From Candidatus Heimdallarchaeota archaeon (GTDB taxonomy: Archaea > Asgardarchaeota > Heimdallarchaeia > Hodarchaeales > LC-3): a stretch of 9,716 bases of DNA. Below the pieces are notes generated by a model, which worked only from the letters and a program-made list of their open reading frames with translations, was not told the DNA's origin and made no database searches. Positions 6,612-9,716 of the stretch are shown here, piece by piece. Within the stretch, counting starts at the first letter, position 1; every line of letters begins with the position of its first letter. The stretch covers positions 1-9,716 of the forward strand of contig DAHXPE010000317.1 of assembly GCA_027364495.1 (NCBI GenBank), in the 5' to 3' direction. Position numbers and translations under genes: made by a program.

Positions 6612-8147
6612 TTATACTTTTAAAGGAGCGTCAAGGAGAAAACCATTCCCAATAAAAGTATTTAAAGGATTAGTTGTTACATCATATACCTTAAAATTTC
6701 CAAAGGTCAAACCTAAATTAGTTATGATCATCCACTCTCCACTTATTGGATTAAAAATTTCATATCCTATTCTAAGATCTTCTGGATCATATAACCAACC
6801 TGTGAACGTGGTGTTTCGCATATAAATAGGTTGTTTCGTTAAAGTAACAGACAATAATCCATCATTTATCTCCAATAATGTGGATACACGAGCAACGGTA
6901 ATATTTGTCACGGTAACAGACAAGGTTTGACCTGACGATATATTGTAACCTAAAACATTGTCACCTATATGGAGGGATTGTACATTTTTTACATGTATTC
7001 CATCAGAGAGAAGAACTTTTGTATTCTTAGAGACACATCCACCGCCACCACCACCACCACAACTTTGTGATGATAAAGGTACATCATCACAATCCCATTG
7101 GTCAGTGTTAATTTTATTAAGAGTAATAAGAGAAACAATTAATAGAGCCACAAGAATTCCAACCTTAATAGCTAAAAGAATTCCAGTAGCTATTGATGCA
7201 GCAAATGCAGCCTGATCTGTAGTTAATAATCCTAATGCAGTGAGTCGTTCTAAGATATCTGAAATATAGTTGGTGATGAGATAGAGAAAAAATCCAAATA
7301 AAGGAAGAAATGCAGCAACAATCCCAGTTCCTACTAGGCCAGCATCGCCCATAATAACACCAACAACAATATCAAGAAGAGCTCTTAATAGACCTGAACC
7401 AGAAGCAGTATATACATACGCAGCAAATGCTGTTCCAACTTTAGTCGAAAGATACACTGCTGTTAGAGCAGCCCAAAAAGATACAGTTAATAGAACCACA
7501 TTTGCCAAATCAACTGCAGCTTCAACCCAACCCATTTGATTAAGATAAGGAACATACGAAAGAGGCATAAAATTAACAGAATTCAGTGTAAATGCACGCT
7601 CTTTTAATCTAGCAAGTGCAATATTAGCGTTTTCCTCAAGTCTATACCCCCTCAAGATTGCAAAAGAAACTACATCTGCTCCGATAATAGCATCTACCTT
7701 TCCTGGAATGCCTATCATATTTATTCCTTGCTTTTTCGCAATTTCTACCCCATATTCGGAATCACAACTTAGGATGAATTGTTGGTTAGACTTTGAAAAA
7801 GAAAATATACTAGACATCTCTTTCCAAGAGATCAAACCATTAGTTGTCATAATTCCTTCAGAACTCCCATGACCTACAAATATAACTGGACCAATTGCAA
7901 ACCTAAGCGCTTCTGACATCGTATTTGATGAAAATTTCACAATTTTAGTGTGAGGTAGAAGTGTCCTAATTTCAGAAACTGCGGCTTTTTCTTCGGTACT
8001 GTCACCAAATTCAACAATTAATGGGGTTGAATCTGGAATTTGAATTTTCTGTAATGAAGCAAGTGCAATACCTGAAATTATAAAAAATACTATTAAAGTT
8101 AATGCTTTAATAAAACGAATACTATAATCTATTTTTTCAGTCTTCAA
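6612..8147 (-). CDS. Membrane protein with caspase-like (clan CD) domain and C-terminal Hint domain (511 aa)
   Basis: Residues 11-30 form a signal peptide or anchor with ALA-S at its end. Residues 40-170 look like a clan CD peptidase: VIFVGHGSSEG (His93), then LISWKEM, then QFILSCDSEYG (Cys128), resembling the His-Gly...Ser-Cys dyad of CHAT/caspase-fold enzymes. Four hydrophobic segments follow, at about 210-233, 252-268, 270-293 and 315-342, which would leave the C-terminus outside if all five helices span. A linker CGGGGGGGC (363-371) leads to a Hint domain from Cys371: CVSKNTKVLLSDGIHVKNVQ, then LHIGDNVLGYN. The usual His of the TxxHP block appears to be Gln439 (TKQPIYM), and the end is FIGNGFLLDAP, not His-Asn. 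Known Hint domains cleave or splice by an N-to-S acyl shift at the first Cys; how far this one can is doubtful. It uses a TTG start backed by a strong ribosome binding site. The protease call is based on motifs only. Confidence 0.78.
   Translation of the reverse strand: MKTEKIDYSIRFIKALTLIVFFIISGIALASLQKIQIPDSTPLIVEFGDSTEEKAAVSEIRTLLPHTKIVKFSSNTMSEALRFAIGPVIFVGHGSSEGIMTTNGLISWKEMSSIFSFSKSNQQFILSCDSEYGVEIAKKQGINMIGIPGKVDAIIGADVVSFAILRGYRLEENANIALARLKERAFTLNSVNFMPLSYVPYLNQMGWVEAAVDLANVVLLTVSFWAALTAVYLSTKVGTAFAAYVYTASGSGLLRALLDIVVGVIMGDAGLVGTGIVAAFLPLFGFFLYLITNYISDILERLTALGLLTTDQAAFAASIATGILLAIKVGILVALLIVSLITLNKINTDQWDCDDVPLSSQSCGGGGGGGCVSKNTKVLLSDGIHVKNVQSLHIGDNVLGYNISSGQTLSVTVTNITVARVSTLLEINDGLLSVTLTKQPIYMRNTTFTGWLYDPEDLRIGYEIFNPISGEWMIITNLGLTFGNFKVYDVTTNPLNTFIGNGFLLDAPLKV
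7039..7060 (-). repeat. GGT trinucleotide repeat encoding poly-Gly linker
   Basis: On the coding strand this is a run of GGT-type codons with one GGC. It encodes seven Gly between Cys363 and Cys371, immediately before the Hint domain. Slippage by whole units would change linker length without breaking the frame. Confidence 0.85.
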
Positions 8148-8155
8148 TTTTATAT

Positions 8156-8162
8156 TCTCCTT
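8156..8162 (-). promoter_or_regulatory. Ribosome binding site deciding the TTG start of the Hint protein
   Basis: AAGGAGA lies nine bases before TTG at 8147. The first in-frame ATG would remove the signal/anchor helix and half of the protease-like domain, so the TTG is the credible start. Confidence 0.75.
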
Positions 8163-8179
8163 AAATTTCTATTTTTCCT

Positions 8180-8200
8180 CTATAGTGTAAAGCCATCTAA
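8180..8200 (+). repeat. Left terminal inverted repeat of element B
   Basis: CTATAGTGTAAAGCCA plus TCTAA matches the reverse complement of 9628-9648 at 20 of 21 positions. The outer 12 bases equal those of element A. Confidence 0.9.
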
Positions 8201-8334
8201 AATTTTTTAGTTTACATTTTGGACATCTTCTTTTTTATTTTTTTATAATTATGATCAATAAAATCTTTGAACAATGATATAGGGGTATATCAAGGCTGAT
8301 TAAATTATTTACTCAATGGTCAGATTAGCAACTA

Positions 8335-9513
8335 CTACCCTCCTGGATCAATCATTAGCTCGACGATCCAGTGGTCTAAAATTTGCTGAACTAAGCGAAG
8401 AACAGGTTTAAAAGGGGTACTACGATACATCAAACTCTGTGTGTCCTTTGGATGAGTTGCTTCATTTGCGAGTAATTGAATAATCACCAAACTTAAGAAA
8501 GCAAAGAGTAACCAATTCATAACTCCAACAGGATTATGACTTGGTAAATGAATGATGTGCAAGGAACTCTTTATATGACGGAAAAGAACCTCTATGGGCC
8601 ATCTAAAGGCATACATCTGCACAATCTTTGAAGCTGGTAAGACAAGATCACTTGTCATTACTACGAAAGATTTCTTGCTTTTTGTGTCTCGACATGTTAT
8701 TCTTCGAACACGAAGTTTAGTGTTATTGTCATCACTGCCTATATATCCTATCTCATCAGCTTCAATCTTCCAGTTACCATCCAGTTTTTCATTGGGATTT
8801 AATTTTCTAGCATTTATGAAATCAAAAACGTAATTTTCCTTCCATCTGGTTACAAAATGCTTACCTTTGAGAACAATGTCTTTAAGGGTTTTAAATTTGT
8901 TGAACCCTTTATCGAATACTAAATACCTGGCATTTTTGAGAAGTGAAACAGCTTTTTGGAAATGGTAATTGTCATTTAAGTTGCTTGACGCATCAGCAAT
9001 AGCATCAGGTGTGCCGGAATAGCTGTTCATTCCAACAAGAAATCGTACATTTGCACGAGACTGTCTTTCAGAAGCCCAACTATAATGTTCAGCTGAAACG
9101 GAATATGTCGTAATATCAAACACTTTCATTCCTTTTGGAAACTTACTTTTATGCTTTAATGTCCGTTTATATTTGCGTATCACTGAGTTGAGTACGCATC
9201 TCAAGCACTCTGAAGGTAATTCCTTTAATCGTTCCCCAATTGCTGTATGTGATAGAGGTTGCTGACCTGAAAGTAATTGTGTATTTTCCATTTCGCTTTG
9301 AGACTTCAACTCACGTAATGAAAGAGTACCTGGATGATTGATCATCGTAATAATAATAAAAAGACAAAAAGCTCTGAATTTTGTCTTCTCTTTATTAGTA
9401 TCTAAACCAAAAGTTTTATTAAGTCTCACAAAAAGTATAGTCGGGAATACACGATTGAAAAATTGTGCTGATGTTTCAGTTGTCGGTTTCTTTAAACGAT
9501 TGATCGATTTCAA
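8335..9513 (-). CDS. IS4-family DDE transposase (392 aa)
   Basis: This enzyme would catalyse cut-and-paste movement of the element. The N-terminal 120 residues resemble the DNA-binding leader of IS4 transposases (FFNRVFP, LNKTFGLDTN, SLRELKSQ, LSHTAIGERLKEL). The catalytic core shows Asp133 in KVFDITTYS, Asp201 in LVFDKGFNKF and Glu308 within YAFRWPIEVLFRHIKSSL. That motif has Tyr301, Arg304, Glu308 and Lys315, an exact match to the IS4 signature Y-x2-R-x3-E-x6-K. The only reasonable start is TTG at 9513, because the next in-frame Met (residue 59) would remove the DNA-binding leader. The upstream TATA box at 9576-9588 fits it. The frame is complete and the catalytic triad present, so it may be active and might also act on element A in trans. 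Its protein differs widely from that of element A, so the two copies are old relatives. Confidence 0.9.
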   Translation of the reverse strand: MKSINRLKKPTTETSAQFFNRVFPTILFVRLNKTFGLDTNKEKTKFRAFCLFIIITMINHPGTLSLRELKSQSEMENTQLLSGQQPLSHTAIGERLKELPSECLRCVLNSVIRKYKRTLKHKSKFPKGMKVFDITTYSVSAEHYSWASERQSRANVRFLVGMNSYSGTPDAIADASSNLNDNYHFQKAVSLLKNARYLVFDKGFNKFKTLKDIVLKGKHFVTRWKENYVFDFINARKLNPNEKLDGNWKIEADEIGYIGSDDNNTKLRVRRITCRDTKSKKSFVVMTSDLVLPASKIVQMYAFRWPIEVLFRHIKSSLHIIHLPSHNPVGVMNWLLFAFLSLVIIQLLANEATHPKDTQSLMYRSTPFKPVLRLVQQILDHWIVELMIDPGG

Positions 9514-9575
9514 TGTTTTGTCACACGAGAAACCGATTATATTCTCGCTTTCTTTATTGTAATATTATGAGAGAA

Positions 9576-9588
9576 ATATATATTTAAA
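9576..9588 (-). promoter_or_regulatory. Archaeal TATA box of element B transposase
   Basis: On the minus strand TTTAAATATATAT follows a T-run and lies about 65 bases upstream of the TTG start. This leaves room for a transcript start roughly 25 bases downstream and a leader of about 40 bases. It matches the archaeal TATA consensus well. Confidence 0.6.
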
Positions 9589-9627
9589 AAAGAAACTTTT
9601 AGTTATTGGTCTTCTAATGAAGGTAAA

Positions 9628-9648
9628 TTAGGTGGCTTTACACTATAG
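9628..9648 (-). repeat. Right terminal inverted repeat of element B
   Basis: TTAGGTGGCTTTACACTATAG pairs with 8180-8200. Confidence 0.9.
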
Positions 9649-9664
9649 TTTATGGATAAAAAAG

Positions 9665-9680
9665 TGAACCTCCGGGTTCA
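9665..9680. other. Short hairpin upstream of element B
   Basis: TGAACC and GGTTCA form a 6-bp stem with a TCCG loop. If element B is removed, this hairpin would lie about 50 bases before the Hint protein's start on the minus strand, in its former leader or promoter region. It could also be a terminator of whatever lies beyond the window. Confidence 0.4.
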
Positions 9681-9694
9681 GGTTTCAAAAGTCC

Positions 9695-9710
9695 GAATTA
9701 TTAATATTTT
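9695..9710 (-). promoter_or_regulatory. Possible displaced TATA box of the Hint/membrane operon
   Basis: AAAATATTAATAATTC on the minus strand is TATA-like. Without element B it would lie roughly 80 bases upstream of the TTG at 8147, a plausible promoter distance. AT-rich sequence makes chance matches common. Confidence 0.25.
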
Positions 9711-9716
9711 TGTAAT

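Larger units (their letters stand above)
8180..9648 (-). mobile_element. IS4-family insertion sequence, element B (apparently intact)
   Basis: This 1469-bp element has near-perfect inverted repeats (20 of 21), an archaeal-type promoter and one uninterrupted transposase gene. It is related to element A in end sequence, length and protein. It lies only 32 bases upstream of the TTG of the Hint protein gene and is transcribed in the same direction, so transcripts that do not stop after 8335 would enter that gene. The 155 bases between the transposase stop and the element end hold no clear T-run on the minus strand and no second gene. Confidence 0.88.

Noticed and set aside
6559..6825. 88-codon plus-strand frame over the Hint/membrane gene junction
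   Set aside because: It is antisense to two well-supported genes and resembles no protein.
6612..7035. Intein interrupting a host protein
   Set aside because: No C-terminal extein follows, the end lacks His-Asn, and no homing endonuclease domain is present. A stand-alone C-terminal Hint domain fits better.
6958..7215. 85-codon plus-strand frame with a poly-Pro run
   Set aside because: The prolines are the reverse complement of the GGT repeat in the Hint protein gene.
8594..8833. 79-codon plus-strand frame inside element B
   Set aside because: It is antisense to the conserved catalytic part of the transposase.
9338..9562. 74-codon plus-strand frame
   Set aside because: It is antisense to the transposase N-terminus and crosses its start.
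9661..9690. tRNA 3' part suggested by CCGGGTTCA
   Set aside because: Only a T-arm-like word is present; no acceptor or anticodon arm can be folded within the available bases.
1..9716. CRISPR array, rRNA genes or origin
   Set aside because: No regularly spaced repeats, no rRNA-like conserved segments and no origin-type repeat cluster were seen on either strand.

Overview
The window is AT-rich and looks archaeal. Evidence for this is the TTTAAATA-type TATA boxes without bacterial -35/-10 pairs, a decayed double winged-helix/AsnC-like regulator of an archaeal type, an ISH3-like transposase (a family described mainly from archaea), and a membrane protein ending in a Gly-rich linker plus Hint domain. 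An Asgard-type genome is my best guess, but it rests on gene style and not on any phylogenetic marker.

Layout, left to right. (1) Bases 1-856 hold a dead regulator gene with one frameshift and two in-frame stops. (2) Bases 879-2341 are an IS4-family insertion sequence (element A) with 26-bp imperfect ends and a frameshifted transposase. (3) Bases 2342-3309 contain a 277-codon gene of unknown function whose 5' end may be damaged. (4) Bases 3310-5660 are an insertion-sequence graveyard. An IS110-family 3' end has been split by an intact 1369-bp ISH3-like element carrying a 7-bp target duplication, and a second frameshifted IS110 C-terminal remnant follows. (5) Bases 5685-8147 on the minus strand are a tightly spaced two-gene unit. 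The first gene encodes a 511-aa membrane protein with a caspase-like (clan CD) His/Cys domain, four further membrane segments, a poly-Gly linker and a C-terminal Hint domain. The second encodes a 306-aa four-helix membrane protein that starts 6 bases after the first gene's stop. (6) Bases 8180-9648 are a second, apparently intact IS4-family element (element B), related to element A. It sits only 32 bases upstream of the two-gene unit and is transcribed towards it.

The only host genes that look alive are the 277-codon gene and the two-gene membrane unit. The membrane unit is the most interesting part: a predicted extracytoplasmic protease-like domain joined to a Hint domain that lacks the usual catalytic His and the C-terminal His-Asn. 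It is partnered by a small membrane protein, and its upstream region appears to have been split by an insertion sequence.
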